From positions 23,266-87,265 of the forward strand of contig JARVKB010000018.1 in NCBI GenBank assembly GCA_029775925.1: 64,000 nt of DNA, read 5' to 3'. Position numbers and translations under genes: made by a program. Below the pieces are notes generated by a model, which was not told the origin of the DNA, searched no databases, and saw only the letters and a list, made by a program, of their open reading frames with translations. This document shows positions 38,461 to 49,658 of this stretch, one piece after another; the stretch's first letter is position 1, and each line of letters starts with the position of its first letter. The stretch is from Nitrososphaeria archaeon. Its GTDB lineage: Archaea; Thermoproteota; Nitrososphaeria; Nitrososphaerales; JACAEJ01.

Positions 38461-39079
38461 CCACCTGCTCCAAAATTATAAGTCCCTCTGCTGCAACAAA
38501 AAGCAAAAGTATGAAGGATTGAATTGCTTCTAAAAGTTTCATTCCACGAACATAATCACTAAAAAGAATCTCTCCTTTTTCCTTTAATACATTAAAAAGA
38601 TTAGACTTAAAGAAAGACACTAATTCTTTTATATGCAAAGAAAAATCATCTGCTTCTATCAATGGCTCAGGCTCTATAATGAATTTATGCTCTCCTTTCT
38701 TTTGCTCAGTCGATATCTCTTTTATTATTCGCTCAAGGGCCAATATTAAATCTTCTAAAGATGTTGAATAGAGCTCGTATCTGAAAGGCATATCAAAAAG
38801 AGGGGGTTCAATTGGTTTTACAACTTCTTTTTTAACCTTAAGCTTCTCAAATAAGAATAAAGTCTCTACTTTTAACCTATATATCAAAGCTGATGATGCA
38901 ATTACTGAACCACAAAGACGAAGATTAAAGATTTCAGAGCTTTTTATAATAGATGAAAACGCTCCCAAGAGATTTACTAAATCTAAATTCCAAATCTTCT
39001 GCTTTTTTATAGCTTCAGGATTTATTAAGACATTCAAAGGAAGCTTCAAAAGAGAGTCGCGATTAAGAACTTCTGACAA
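38417..39079 (-). CDS. scpA: segregation and condensation protein A
   Basis: Kleisin-like; smc-scpA-scpB order. Confidence 0.8.
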   Translation of the reverse strand: MSEVLNRDSLLKLPLNVLINPEAIKKQKIWNLDLVNLLGAFSSIIKSSEIFNLRLCGSVIASSALIYRLKVETLFLFEKLKVKKEVVKPIEPPLFDMPFRYELYSTSLEDLILALERIIKEISTEQKKGEHKFIIEPEPLIEADDFSLHIKELVSFFKSNLFNVLKEKGEILFSDYVRGMKLLEAIQSFILLLFVAAEGLIILEQVGDDIKIKREIYRSP

Positions 39080-42000
39080 TTGCTTCCACCTTCGGCTTAT
39101 ACCTTATGACTTTTGATGAGCCATCTTCATTATAAACACCATAAATTACAGGGGCATATGCTATCATAGATGGTTTCAAAGTGATAAGGATTATTTGTGA
39201 TTTTTTAGATTTCTCCCTCAAAAGTTCTGCGAGTCTATCAATATTCATGGCATCTAGATGTGCGTCTATTTCATCAAAAAGATAGAAAGGAGCTGGATAA
39301 ACAGATTGAATTGAAAGTATAAGCGCCAAGGCAGTTATCGTCTTTTCACCACCACTTATGGATGTAGATTCTCTCGGAGATTTATCTGGGAATTGAGTCA
39401 TAAGAAATACACCACTTGAAAATATGTTATTTGGATCTTCGATCTCTAACCATGCAGAACCTCCTGTTAACTTGTTAAATATTTCCCTTAGCTCCCTATC
39501 TATCTTTTCAAAAGCATTTATAAAGACGCGCTTCTTTTCAGCTTCAATACTCTCGATGAATTGAACAATGGCATTTCTTTCATTTTCCAGTTGATTCCTT
39601 CTAAGCGAGAGATTCTTATAACCAGTTATTATTTCTGTATAATTTCGATCTGCGAGTAAATTTACGTTATGTTTGAGATTTTCATATTCGAGGTTTATCT
39701 TTTCAAGAATTGTTTCTGCACCATCAAATGTTTGTAATGGTTCATAATACTCTAATAAAGATAGTTCACTGAGAATTCTTTGCTCTGATTCATTTAAAGA
39801 TTCTAAGTTCTTGTTAAAAGAGAATAAATCCTTTTCTAAACGACTAATCGAGCATAGGTAACTTTCTTCAAAATTGTGGAGATCCTTGAGTTTTTTCTCA
39901 TAATCTTCTAATATGGGCTTAGATTTCTTTCTTGATTCTATTATGTGACTTTCTTCGAGCTTTAATTTATCAAGCTTCTCATTAAGTTCTTTTAAATCTA
40001 ATTGATTCTTTTCAAGAGACTTTATCCTTTCGCTCCTTTTATTCTCTATTTGTGATATTTGCTCTATCAAACTTTCTTTACTAGGTCTAAGAATATTTTC
40101 TAGGTTCGCTCTCTCTTTTGTTAGACGAGTTACTACGTCACGAATTTGTGAATAAATATTCTCAATAAGGTTGCTAAGAGATGTTTTGTTATCGTAAAGA
40201 AGTTTAATTTCATTATTCATGGATTGAATGTTAAGTTCAGAAAGCTTTCTTTCATAAATCTCTACTCTCTCTGCATGTTTTCCCTTAATAACTGAGAGCT
40301 TTTTTATTCGATCTTCAACTTTTTTGAACTTGGATTCAATCTTTTTCATCTTTTTTAGAACAATGTTTTGTAGCTTTCTATATCTTGCTAAAAATTTATT
40401 CATGCTTGTTATTTGAGTTGTTAATCTTTCTATCTTCAAAGTCTTCTTAATCTTTTCTTCATTCAGCTTTTTTAATTGCTTCTCAAGCTGATTTAAGTCT
40501 GATTTTCTTTTTGTTATCGTCTTCTTTAATGGTTTTAAAGCTTCTTTGATCGCTAAGAATGATGCTTCATCATAAGCTAAATCCGCAAGGGCATCCATTT
40601 TTTTAATTAAACCGATCTCAAAAGCCAAGTGCTTAGATTCAAAAAGATCTCCGTTTAAAGTTACTGCTCTAAAGCCTTTTGATGAGACGATAAATGCAGC
40701 TTTATGAGAGCTTACTAAGATGGTATCGCCAAACACGAAATCAACAATCCCCTCTAAACTTTCATCTGCGGATATAAAATCTGAAAGACGCCCTATTACT
40801 CCATCGATCATTGGAGGAGTTATCTTAGTTATTCTTGAAAACTCTGAGAGGGGAATCATCAATAACCTGCCCATCTTTAACCTTTTAGCAATTTCAGCAA
40901 TTCTAAGCATGCTTGTGATATCCTTGACTATTATAGCTCTCATTAGCTTTCCAGCGCTCGCTATAACTGCTGCCTCATATTTCTCATCATATTTTATAAG
41001 ATCGCCTAACTTGCCTATAAGACCATCAATAGCTCCAGCCTCAGAAATTTCTTTTAACTTTTTAATGCTTATTTCTTCGGGAATTATGCTATCCGCAACA
41101 GAGCGTTGTGCCTCATATCTGATGACTGCTCTGCTAGCTTTTTCCAAAGTATAAATAGCTTTCTCTATTTCACTTTCTAGTCTTAACTTTCTTTCTGATA
41201 GTAAAGTAATGGATGAGTTGATTTTATCAAGAGCTTCTTGTTCTGCTTTTTTTAAGCCTTGAATCTGAGATAAATCGTTTTCTAATTGATTCAAAGTTTC
41301 AGAGAAGGATTTATTCTTATCTTTTAGTATATTGATTTTTTCTAATATGTCTGATCTTTGTCTTTCTAATTCAAAAATTTTATCAGATATTTTCTTAATT
41401 ATCTCTTTTTGTTTCATTATATTTTTTTGCAATATATCAGAATTAAGAATTAATTTTGATAATTTGCGCTCTAGATTTTCTATTTTTTTCTGGGTTAATA
41501 AAAGGTTTTTAGAAGCTTCGTCTTTGTTTCTTTCCAATTCGTTTAAATTTTCTTCTAAATTTTTGACTATTTTCTCTGATTCATCTAACTCTCTAAGCTT
41601 TTCACTCTTCATTTTATAAAGAGTAGGCAAAATCTCATCCATTCTTTTTATTGTAATCTCATCCTCTTTTACTGCAGAGTTTAGTCTATCTATCTCGTTA
41701 GACAGTTTTGCCATAGAAAACTGTAACTCTAAATTCTTTGCTCCAGACTCATCAAGAAAATTCGAAATGAATGTATTGCGCTCTTCTTCTAAGGATTTTA
41801 TTTGTTTTCTTATATCCCCTAATTTAATTCTTAATTCTTGTAACTCTTTAGAACATTTTTCAATTTTCTCTTTCTGCTCAAAGATCTTGTTTCTAATGGT
41901 TTCTAAATTCCTGGACAATATTACAGATTTTAGCCATCTTATTTCTTCCTCTAAATGCTTTAACCTTATCTGATCGTTTCTTTCACCTTCTAATGAGTCT

Positions 42001-42623
42001 ACTCTTTTCTTTATTTCGTCTATTCTAGCCAGAGCTACTTGTAATCTAAGGTCAGCTTCTCTCAGTTGTTTTTCAGCCTCAGCTTTTTTCTCATCAAAAT
42101 TGGCAATACCGACTATACTTTCTATCAACCTTCGCTTCTCATCAGGAGATAACTCAGAAACTCTGGTTACCATTCCTTGGGGTATTACATTTAAACCCTC
42201 AGGTGAAATCAAAGCTAGATTAAGGATTTCTGACATAGAACCTTTTTGAACACGTTTATTGTTCAAAAAATATATGCTTTCTCCATTTTCTTTTAATTCT
42301 CTTGATATGCTCACATTATCAGCGTTTATTGGAATGGCTCTAACCGTATTATCAAAAGATATACTTACTTTTGCATATTGATTCTTTGTTTCAGAAGTAT
42401 TGTCTGATATTAAAGATGATAGTTTGTTAACCCTCAATGCTTTTGGGCTATTTTCTCCTAAGCAGAATCTAATGGCGTCCATTATATTGCTTTTACCCGA
42501 GCCATTTGGACCTGTGATAACGTTTAACCCTTTCTCAAATTGTAAAGAAACTCTCTTAAAGGACTTAAAGTTATAAATTTCCAATCTTTTTATGTAAGTG
42601 CTTGACTCTAAATTCGATGCCAT
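39063..42623 (-). CDS. smc: chromosome segregation protein SMC
   Basis: YNFKSFKRVSLQFEKGLNVITGPNGSGKSNIMDAIRF, coiled coils and hinge, STSISGGEKTITALAL, APFYLFDEIDAHLD. Confidence 0.97.
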   Translation of the reverse strand: MASNLESSTYIKRLEIYNFKSFKRVSLQFEKGLNVITGPNGSGKSNIMDAIRFCLGENSPKALRVNKLSSLISDNTSETKNQYAKVSISFDNTVRAIPINADNVSISRELKENGESIYFLNNKRVQKGSMSEILNLALISPEGLNVIPQGMVTRVSELSPDEKRRLIESIVGIANFDEKKAEAEKQLREADLRLQVALARIDEIKKRVDSLEGERNDQIRLKHLEEEIRWLKSVILSRNLETIRNKIFEQKEKIEKCSKELQELRIKLGDIRKQIKSLEEERNTFISNFLDESGAKNLELQFSMAKLSNEIDRLNSAVKEDEITIKRMDEILPTLYKMKSEKLRELDESEKIVKNLEENLNELERNKDEASKNLLLTQKKIENLERKLSKLILNSDILQKNIMKQKEIIKKISDKIFELERQRSDILEKINILKDKNKSFSETLNQLENDLSQIQGLKKAEQEALDKINSSITLLSERKLRLESEIEKAIYTLEKASRAVIRYEAQRSVADSIIPEEISIKKLKEISEAGAIDGLIGKLGDLIKYDEKYEAAVIASAGKLMRAIIVKDITSMLRIAEIAKRLKMGRLLMIPLSEFSRITKITPPMIDGVIGRLSDFISADESLEGIVDFVFGDTILVSSHKAAFIVSSKGFRAVTLNGDLFESKHLAFEIGLIKKMDALADLAYDEASFLAIKEALKPLKKTITKRKSDLNQLEKQLKKLNEEKIKKTLKIERLTTQITSMNKFLARYRKLQNIVLKKMKKIESKFKKVEDRIKKLSVIKGKHAERVEIYERKLSELNIQSMNNEIKLLYDNKTSLSNLIENIYSQIRDVVTRLTKERANLENILRPSKESLIEQISQIENKRSERIKSLEKNQLDLKELNEKLDKLKLEESHIIESRKKSKPILEDYEKKLKDLHNFEESYLCSISRLEKDLFSFNKNLESLNESEQRILSELSLLEYYEPLQTFDGAETILEKINLEYENLKHNVNLLADRNYTEIITGYKNLSLRRNQLENERNAIVQFIESIEAEKKRVFINAFEKIDRELREIFNKLTGGSAWLEIEDPNNIFSSGVFLMTQFPDKSPRESTSISGGEKTITALALILSIQSVYPAPFYLFDEIDAHLDAMNIDRLAELLREKSKKSQIILITLKPSMIAYAPVIYGVYNEDGSSKVIRYKPKVEAIVRSS

Positions 42624-42854
42624 TTTTCCTCATGCCTTTCTTAAATTGGAAGGAAACGAGATAGCTAAGGAGTTAAAAAGTCTTTCTATTAAAGCCATAT
42701 TGTCCTTTTTAAACATTATCACTCTATATGTGTTTTACTATGGTTTATAAACATGAAACTGCAAATTTTTGACTTATGTAATTAAATCCTTTTACAAGTT
42801 TTATAGTCATTTTTCAAGCTAAACTTATTAATCCTACTATTAAAGAAAAAAATT

Positions 42855-43925
42855 ATGTTCAAAAAAAGAAGAGAATCACTCTTAGAGGCCGCAAGAAAGA
42901 ACGGTTGTAATATTGTAGCTTCAGCTACTCCTCAAAATATATTTTATACAACTGGTTTTTGGGGTGATGGAACAGTGATAATAAAAGAAGATGGTACATC
43001 TTTGCTAACTAATCCTTTAGAAGGGGAAAGAGCGAAAAAACAAGCAAAAGACTGTGATGTAATAGTGAGTAAAATTGGGAAGAGTTTAAAGGATTTAGTT
43101 TTAGAACATATTAGCTCTAAGGGAAAAGTATGCTTTGATGATGTAAAGATGTCTTTACAGTTTTCCATTAAAGAAGCTCTAAAAGATAATGTGATATTCG
43201 ATCCAAATCTGTTCTACTCTGTGAGAAGGATTAAGGATGAAGAAGAGATAGCTAATATTGCTCAAGCCGGTAGAATAGCAGACAAATTATATGATTATGC
43301 ATCAGTTATTATTAAACCAGGAATAAGAGAGAGGGAGTTGGCAGCCGATCTATTAGCAAAGGCTATAAAATCTGGTTGTGATTTACCATTTTACGCTTCC
43401 ACTCAAAACCCCATAATAGTTGCATCAGGACCTAACGCATCGTTTCCTCACGCAGACCTGACGGATAGAAGATTGTCAGATGGAGATTTCGTAACTATTG
43501 ATTTGGTGGTAAGGTTCAATGGTTATGTTATAGACACTACCAGAACTTTTGCTTTAGGAAGAGTTTGTGATGAAGCCAAAAAAGTGTATGAAATTGTTAA
43601 ATCTGCCCAAGAAATAGGAATAAAAACAGCAAAGCCAGATGTTGTTGCTGAAAAAGTCGATAAAGAAGTAAGAGACATAATCAATGCAAAAGGATATGGC
43701 GAGTTCTTCGTTCATGGTACAGGGCATGGCGTAGGTTTAGATGTTCACGAGCCTCCTTCATTAAGAATGAATAGTAAAGAAGTCTTACAAAAAAACGATG
43801 TTGTAACCGTAGAGCCTGGCATCTATATACCAAATAAATTTGGAATTAGGATCGAAGATACAATAATAGTATCAAAGGGAACAGAACCTTTTACAAAGTT
43901 TCCTAAAGAGTTATTGATATTATAA
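42855..43925 (+). CDS. M24 family Xaa-Pro dipeptidase/aminopeptidase
   Basis: FVTIDLVVRFNGYVIDTTRTFALG, FFVHGTGHGVGLDVHEPPSL, VVTVEPGIYIP. Confidence 0.94.
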   Translation: MFKKRRESLLEAARKNGCNIVASATPQNIFYTTGFWGDGTVIIKEDGTSLLTNPLEGERAKKQAKDCDVIVSKIGKSLKDLVLEHISSKGKVCFDDVKMSLQFSIKEALKDNVIFDPNLFYSVRRIKDEEEIANIAQAGRIADKLYDYASVIIKPGIRERELAADLLAKAIKSGCDLPFYASTQNPIIVASGPNASFPHADLTDRRLSDGDFVTIDLVVRFNGYVIDTTRTFALGRVCDEAKKVYEIVKSAQEIGIKTAKPDVVAEKVDKEVRDIINAKGYGEFFVHGTGHGVGLDVHEPPSLRMNSKEVLQKNDVVTVEPGIYIPNKFGIRIEDTIIVSKGTEPFTKFPKELLIL

Positions 43926-43929
43926 TGAA

Positions 43930-45204
43930 TTAATAGGATTTATTCGAAGGCCAATGTTTTTCTTTTATATTATTCATAATTATATCGAGTAATTTACTTG
44001 CTATAAGTTGTTTTGAAGATAATGGAATATGAATAACATTACGAGTTTTATCCACTATAAATACTTCATTCGTATCAACTCCAAAGCCGGATCCTTTCCT
44101 ACTCACATCATTTGCTACAACTAGATCAGCATTAGATATTTTTAGAAGATCATAAGCCCTATCGATAAGTTTTTCATCAGATAATTTGTAATCTGCTTTA
44201 AAGGCTACTAGGAATATTTTTGGAGATAACTCTTTAACCTTATCGATGATCTTTGGCAAAGGCTTAAGTTTTATCATTAATTCATTGATCTCCCTGCTAG
44301 GTAATTTATAATCATATTTTCTCTCAGGACCAAAATCTGTGGCAGCACTCGTTGCTATCAGAATATCATAATCTTTAGATGTAATTTCAGAAATTACTTC
44401 ATTGTACATCTCTTCAGTGGTCTCTACACTTATTATTTTTGCACCTTGAGGAGGAGGTACTACACCGTGACCATGTATCAATGTAACATTCGCTCCTCTT
44501 CTTAAAGCTTCATTGGCGATTGCGATTCCCATCTTTCCTGAACTTTTATTTGTTATAAATCTTATAGGATCTATATATTCTAAAGTGGGGCCCGCAGTAA
44601 CTAACATTTTAATTCCTTCCATACTTTTTGTAGACAGTCTTCTTACTACTGTCTCAACTATATCATCCAGGCTTGCTATCTTTGCTTTACCTTCCTCTAT
44701 TCTTGGGTTAACAAATTCAACACCTAATGCTTCTAGCTTTTTTATATTCGCGATTAATATTGGATTATGGTATAAGGATTCATGCATGGCTGGCACTATT
44801 ATTATTGGTATTTTAGATCCTAAAGCAGTTGATACAACCGTAGTTACAGGATCATCACTTATACAACAAGCTATCTTACTTATAGCATTTGCAGTGGATG
44901 GGCAAACTAGAATTAAATCAACTTTGTTCTTATGTATTCCAGCCAAGGCAACATGCTCTACCTTTCCAGTTAATTTTGTTACTACAAGATTACCTGTAGC
45001 CCACTCCATTAGATTTGGGTGTATTATCTCCTGGGCTTTCTTTGACATAATTGTATAAACCTCAGCTCCATGCCTCATAAGTTCACGAGCTATCTTTGGG
45101 CATTCAGATGCAGATACACTACTAGTTATACATAAGGCTACCTTTTTTCCTCTTAATTCGTCTCCTTTTGTGCCTATTATATCCTTAGAAGGATGAAAGT
45201 TCAT
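43930..45204 (-). CDS. coaBC: bifunctional phosphopantothenoylcysteine decarboxylase/synthase
   Basis: KVALCITSSVSASECPKIARELMRHGAEV, VTAGPTLEYIDPIRFITNKSSGKMG. Confidence 0.95.
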   Translation of the reverse strand: MNFHPSKDIIGTKGDELRGKKVALCITSSVSASECPKIARELMRHGAEVYTIMSKKAQEIIHPNLMEWATGNLVVTKLTGKVEHVALAGIHKNKVDLILVCPSTANAISKIACCISDDPVTTVVSTALGSKIPIIIVPAMHESLYHNPILIANIKKLEALGVEFVNPRIEEGKAKIASLDDIVETVVRRLSTKSMEGIKMLVTAGPTLEYIDPIRFITNKSSGKMGIAIANEALRRGANVTLIHGHGVVPPPQGAKIISVETTEEMYNEVISEITSKDYDILIATSAATDFGPERKYDYKLPSREINELMIKLKPLPKIIDKVKELSPKIFLVAFKADYKLSDEKLIDRAYDLLKISNADLVVANDVSRKGSGFGVDTNEVFIVDKTRNVIHIPLSSKQLIASKLLDIIMNNIKEKHWPSNKSY

Positions 45205-45205
45205 T

Positions 45206-46060
45206 TTACTTTACCTTTTTTAATTTTTCTTGAAGTTTTTCAAACTCAGCTTTGTCCATATGATACGAATGCTGATCATTAGGAAATATTCCTTTTTGGA
45301 CTTCGTCCCTATAAGTCTCTAAAGCTCTAAGAATTTCCTCGCTTAAATTGGCATATCTTTTTACAAATTTTGGTGTAAATTTATCAAATAAACCAAGAAG
45401 ATCGTGTAAGACAAGAACTTGCCCATCACAGTCTGGGCCAGCACCTATCCCAATCGTTGGTATACTCAATTCATGAGTAATTATTCTTGCGACTTCAGCC
45501 GTCAAAGATTCAAGAACGATAGAGAAGGCTCCTGATGCTTCCATAGCCTTTGCATCTTGAATTATCTTCATGGCTTTTATTGCCTCTTTACCTTTTACCT
45601 TATAACCGCTCAAAAAAGTTGCTGTTTGTGGAGCCAGCCCAACATGCCCCATCACAGGGATTCCTGCTTCAACTATCGCTTTTATTGTATCCTTTATCTC
45701 TATTCCGCCCTCAAGCTTTACAGCATCACAACCTCCCTCTTTAATGAATCTGCCTGCATTTTTTATAGCATCCTCTTTACTAACATTAAAGGACATAAAT
45801 GGCATATCCCCGACTATTAAAGCACGTTTTACCCCTCTCTTTACAGCCCTACAATGGTGTATCATCTCATCCATAGTTATAGGTAAAGTTGAATCATAAC
45901 CTAGCACCACCATGCTACAAGTATCACCAACAAGTATTATGTCTATACATGCTTTGTCTACAAGAAGCGCTGTAGGATAATCATAAGCAGTAACCATGGT
46001 GATCTTCCTTTTTCCTTTCATCATTAATATATCCTCGATCCTTAGCTTTCCTTTCTCCAT
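45206..46060 (-). CDS. panB: 3-methyl-2-oxobutanoate hydroxymethyltransferase
   Basis: MVTAYDYPTALLVDKACIDIILVGD, MGHVGLAPQT, GIGAGPDCDGQVLVLHDLLG. Confidence 0.96.
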   Translation of the reverse strand: MEKGKLRIEDILMMKGKRKITMVTAYDYPTALLVDKACIDIILVGDTCSMVVLGYDSTLPITMDEMIHHCRAVKRGVKRALIVGDMPFMSFNVSKEDAIKNAGRFIKEGGCDAVKLEGGIEIKDTIKAIVEAGIPVMGHVGLAPQTATFLSGYKVKGKEAIKAMKIIQDAKAMEASGAFSIVLESLTAEVARIITHELSIPTIGIGAGPDCDGQVLVLHDLLGLFDKFTPKFVKRYANLSEEILRALETYRDEVQKGIFPNDQHSYHMDKAEFEKLQEKLKKVK

Positions 46061-46182
46061 TATTTATCATCCTTAAAATATCTTCTTTAATCAAATATAA
46101 GGTTAGATTGTGTCATAAATATGAGAGTTGAGATAAGTGCAATATACAGAATTATAAATACCTTTTATTTTATCCTTGTTCA

Positions 46183-47160
46183 ATGGCAATAGAGAATTTG
46201 ATGTGGGTAGAGAAATACAGGCCATCAAAGCTTGAAGATCTGGTTAATCAAAGTTCAATAGTTGCAAGATTAAAATCGATGCTTAATTCACCGAATGAGA
46301 TGCCACATTTACTGTTTGCAGGCCCTCCAGGTACTGGAAAGACCACAGCAGCTTTATGTGTGGCAAGAAGCATATTAAAAGACTATTGGAAAGACTATAC
46401 TTTAGAGCTAAACGCTAGTGATGAGAGAGGGATAAACATAGTAAGGGATAGAATAAAAACATTTGCAAAATATTTTGATAAGAGAGTTGAAATTCCCTTC
46501 AGGATAATAATTCTTGATGAAGCTGATGAGATGACAAGTGACGCTCAAACAGCTTTGAGGAGAATAATGGAAGAAAGTTCGAGGATTTGCAGGTTCATAT
46601 TGATTTGTAATTACTCTTCAGGAATAATAGAACCTATTCAGAGCAGATGTGCCATCTTTAGATTTTCCCGATTGGGAGAAAACGATGTTGTGAAATATTT
46701 AAAGAAGATTTGCAGGAATGAAAAAGTAAAGTATTCTGACAATGCTTTGAGCCTAATTTATGAATTGACAGAAGGTGATCTAAGGCTTGCTATTAACATG
46801 CTACAATCCTGTTCAGTTTTAGGTGAAGTTAATATTGAAAACGTAGAGAAGACTGCTGGAATATCAGGAAAAGCAAAAATTGGGGAATTAGTTAGGTTAT
46901 CTTTAGAAGGAAAATTCAACGAAGCAAGGGAAAGATTGATGGAACTTTTAAGAATTTATGGAATGTCTGAGAGGGATATAATAAAGTATGTCAATGAAGA
47001 AATATTCAAACTTAAACCAAACAATCTTGACGAATTTGCAGAAACATTGGCAAAGTATGATTATAGAATCATATTAGGAGCTCATCCCGATATTCAACTA
47101 ACAGCCATGATTGCTGAGCTTAGTAGATTAGGGAGAGAGGGTAACCTTCCTAAAGGCTAA
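46183..47160 (+). CDS. rfcS: replication factor C small subunit
   Basis: WVEKYRPSKLEDLV, FAGPPGTGKTT, IILDEADEMTSDAQTALRRIME. Confidence 0.96.
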   Translation: MAIENLMWVEKYRPSKLEDLVNQSSIVARLKSMLNSPNEMPHLLFAGPPGTGKTTAALCVARSILKDYWKDYTLELNASDERGINIVRDRIKTFAKYFDKRVEIPFRIIILDEADEMTSDAQTALRRIMEESSRICRFILICNYSSGIIEPIQSRCAIFRFSRLGENDVVKYLKKICRNEKVKYSDNALSLIYELTEGDLRLAINMLQSCSVLGEVNIENVEKTAGISGKAKIGELVRLSLEGKFNEARERLMELLRIYGMSERDIIKYVNEEIFKLKPNNLDEFAETLAKYDYRIILGAHPDIQLTAMIAELSRLGREGNLPKG

Positions 47161-47239
47161 AGAAGATAAATAATAAATACATCAAAAGTTTTCTATAAGA
47201 ATAATATATCATATGTCATTGATATATATTGTGAAAATT

Positions 47240-49588
47240 TTAATCTATGATATTGTGCATAGCTTTCAAATCTTCATAAAATATCATAAGCTCTTCAGGT
47301 ACTTTAACCCTAATTGGATCCTTCAAAGATAATCCTTCTTCCCTTTTCTTGTTCCATACATATGAATTGAAATCTACCACCTTTTGAGTTAATTGATTTA
47401 AGCTCTTATCCCATTTTGCCTTTGGAAATCTTTTATGATGAATACTTTTTCCACCATAAATCGTTGACCATAAATGCTCTGTCAAAAAAGGAATTATTGG
47501 AGCAAATAATAGCAATATGGTTCTTAAGCATTCATTCAAAGTGAACCAAGCTGCTCTCTGCTCTCCTTTTGAGAATTCTTGGCCATACGCTCTAGCCTTA
47601 ACCATTTCTATATAATTCGATGCAAATAAATTCCAAGTAAAGTCTCTAATTAGGGTTGCAGCATCACTAAAGGCATACTCATCATAACTCTTTTTTACAT
47701 CTTCTATGAGCTTTGATAACTCTCCTAAAATCCATTTATCAGTTTCTTTAGGCTTTGCCTTTACCCTTGGGAAGATAGAGACGAACCTTGCTATATTCCA
47801 GAGTTTTGTTATGAATTTTGCATGCCCTTCTATTCTTTCAAAAGAACATCTTATATCCCCCTTAGTTATATCTCCTTCTAAACAAGTCCATATCCTGAAG
47901 CCTTCAGCACCGTATCTTTTTATTACATCTTGAGGATTTATTATATTGCCTTTACTCTTACTCATCTTCTCTCCTTTCTCATCAACTACGTGCATATGTA
48001 TCCAAACGTTTTCAAAAGGTTTCTTCCTAAACAAGTGATAAGATTTTAGAAGAGTGAAGTAGAGCCAGTTTCTCACTATCTCTTTCCCTTGAGGTCTTAT
48101 GCTACATGGGAAATTTCTCTTGAAGTAATTCTTATCCCAAAGATAACCAAGAATGTATACTTCTGACGTGCTAGAATCGAACCAAGTGTCAAAGATTCTT
48201 TCCTCTCCCTTGAAATCTTTACCATTGCATTTTGGACATTTACTTATTGGACAAGGCTCTTTCCAAGGTTGATAGTATTTTCCTGGCTTTGGGAGTATCA
48301 CATTACCACAGTTTATACAGTACCAAAGAGGAATCTCAGTCCCATAGTATCTTCTTCTTGATATAACCCAGTCTATGCTTACAGAATTGATCCAATCTAT
48401 TAAAATCTGTTTACTTTCCGGGGCATAGAATTTCATTTCGTCAGCCATCTTTAAAATCTCATCTTTGTAATCTACTTGCTTCAGATAAATCTCTCTCATA
48501 GCTATGAACTCTATTGGATTCTTTGATCGTTCACAAATAGGTGTCCTATGCTTTATCCTCTCTTTCTTTAATAATAAACCCATCATCTCTAAATCTTTAA
48601 TAATTCGCTCCCTAGCCTCTAAAACGCTTAAGCCAGAGTACTTCCCTGCACTTTCTTTCATCTTGCCATTCTCGTCTATAGTATAGGTCGGTTCTATGTT
48701 CAGTTCTCTTAAAAGTCTCACGTCGCCATAATCTCCATAACTACATATCATAACTAATCCTGTACCGAATTCAGGCTTTGCATAAGGATGGGACATTATC
48801 TTAACATCATAATTATAAATTGGGACAATAGCATGCTTATTTTCTAATCTTGTATATCTTTCATCGTTAGGATTGAAGATTATAATCTTACAAGCACAAA
48901 GCAACTCAGGTCTAGTTGTTGCGATTACTATATCCTCTTGATTCTCTTTTAATTTGAATTTAATGTAATTTAAGTCAGTGTAATCTTCAACATATTCTAC
49001 TTCAGCATCAGATATGGCTGTTTTACAAACTGGGCAATAATTAACCGTCTTTATTCCTTCATAAATCAAACCTTTCTTCCATAAATGAATAAAAGTTTCT
49101 TGAGTAAGTCTTCTATACTCGGGATCGTCTGTATCGTATCTTCCCCCTAATTCATACTTTTTATCCCATGAATTACAACTTAAGCCTAATTTCTTAAAAG
49201 TATCCAAAGATATGTCACCATACTTTTCGAGTAAACTTCTGCATTTTTCTATGAAATTTTGGCGAGATAATTCGCTCATCCTTATGTTGAACTCTTTTTC
49301 TGTTTGCACTTCTATGGGTAATCCATTTTTGTCTAAACCCATAGGGAATAGAACGTTATACCCTTGCATTCTCTTATATCTTGCCATTATGTCCATCCAT
49401 ACATATGTGTATGCATGCCCTATATGGACAGGAGTATTAACATAAGGCGGAGGAGTATCTATACTAAATAAAGGCTTTTTACTTCTTTTATTAAAACTAA
49501 ATATGCCATCTTTTTGCCATTTTTCAAAGATTTTTTCCTCTAAGCTTAGATCCCATCTTTTCTCTTTTATCCTTGGTGTTAAATTCAT
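47240..49588 (-). CDS. valS: valyl-tRNA synthetase
   Basis: PPPYVNTPVHIGHAYTYVWMD, MGLDKNGLPIE, KMSKSKGNIINPQDV. Confidence 0.94.
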   Translation of the reverse strand: MNLTPRIKEKRWDLSLEEKIFEKWQKDGIFSFNKRSKKPLFSIDTPPPYVNTPVHIGHAYTYVWMDIMARYKRMQGYNVLFPMGLDKNGLPIEVQTEKEFNIRMSELSRQNFIEKCRSLLEKYGDISLDTFKKLGLSCNSWDKKYELGGRYDTDDPEYRRLTQETFIHLWKKGLIYEGIKTVNYCPVCKTAISDAEVEYVEDYTDLNYIKFKLKENQEDIVIATTRPELLCACKIIIFNPNDERYTRLENKHAIVPIYNYDVKIMSHPYAKPEFGTGLVMICSYGDYGDVRLLRELNIEPTYTIDENGKMKESAGKYSGLSVLEARERIIKDLEMMGLLLKKERIKHRTPICERSKNPIEFIAMREIYLKQVDYKDEILKMADEMKFYAPESKQILIDWINSVSIDWVISRRRYYGTEIPLWYCINCGNVILPKPGKYYQPWKEPCPISKCPKCNGKDFKGEERIFDTWFDSSTSEVYILGYLWDKNYFKRNFPCSIRPQGKEIVRNWLYFTLLKSYHLFRKKPFENVWIHMHVVDEKGEKMSKSKGNIINPQDVIKRYGAEGFRIWTCLEGDITKGDIRCSFERIEGHAKFITKLWNIARFVSIFPRVKAKPKETDKWILGELSKLIEDVKKSYDEYAFSDAATLIRDFTWNLFASNYIEMVKARAYGQEFSKGEQRAAWFTLNECLRTILLLFAPIIPFLTEHLWSTIYGGKSIHHKRFPKAKWDKSLNQLTQKVVDFNSYVWNKKREEGLSLKDPIRVKVPEELMIFYEDLKAMHNIID

Positions 49589-49658
49589 TAAGACACCAAT
49601 TCAGCCTTAGAAAGTGATTTAACAAAAATATTTAAGTTAAAAGGTTAAAGTAGGAAGT

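Noticed and set aside
40720-41154. 144-aa plus-strand ORF and neighbours at 41332-41973
   Set aside because: Antisense to smc; low-complexity Ser/Ile/Leu shadow ORFs from A-rich coiled-coil codons.
44513-45058. 181-aa plus-strand ORF
   Set aside because: Antisense to coaBC, which has clear family motifs; shadow ORF.
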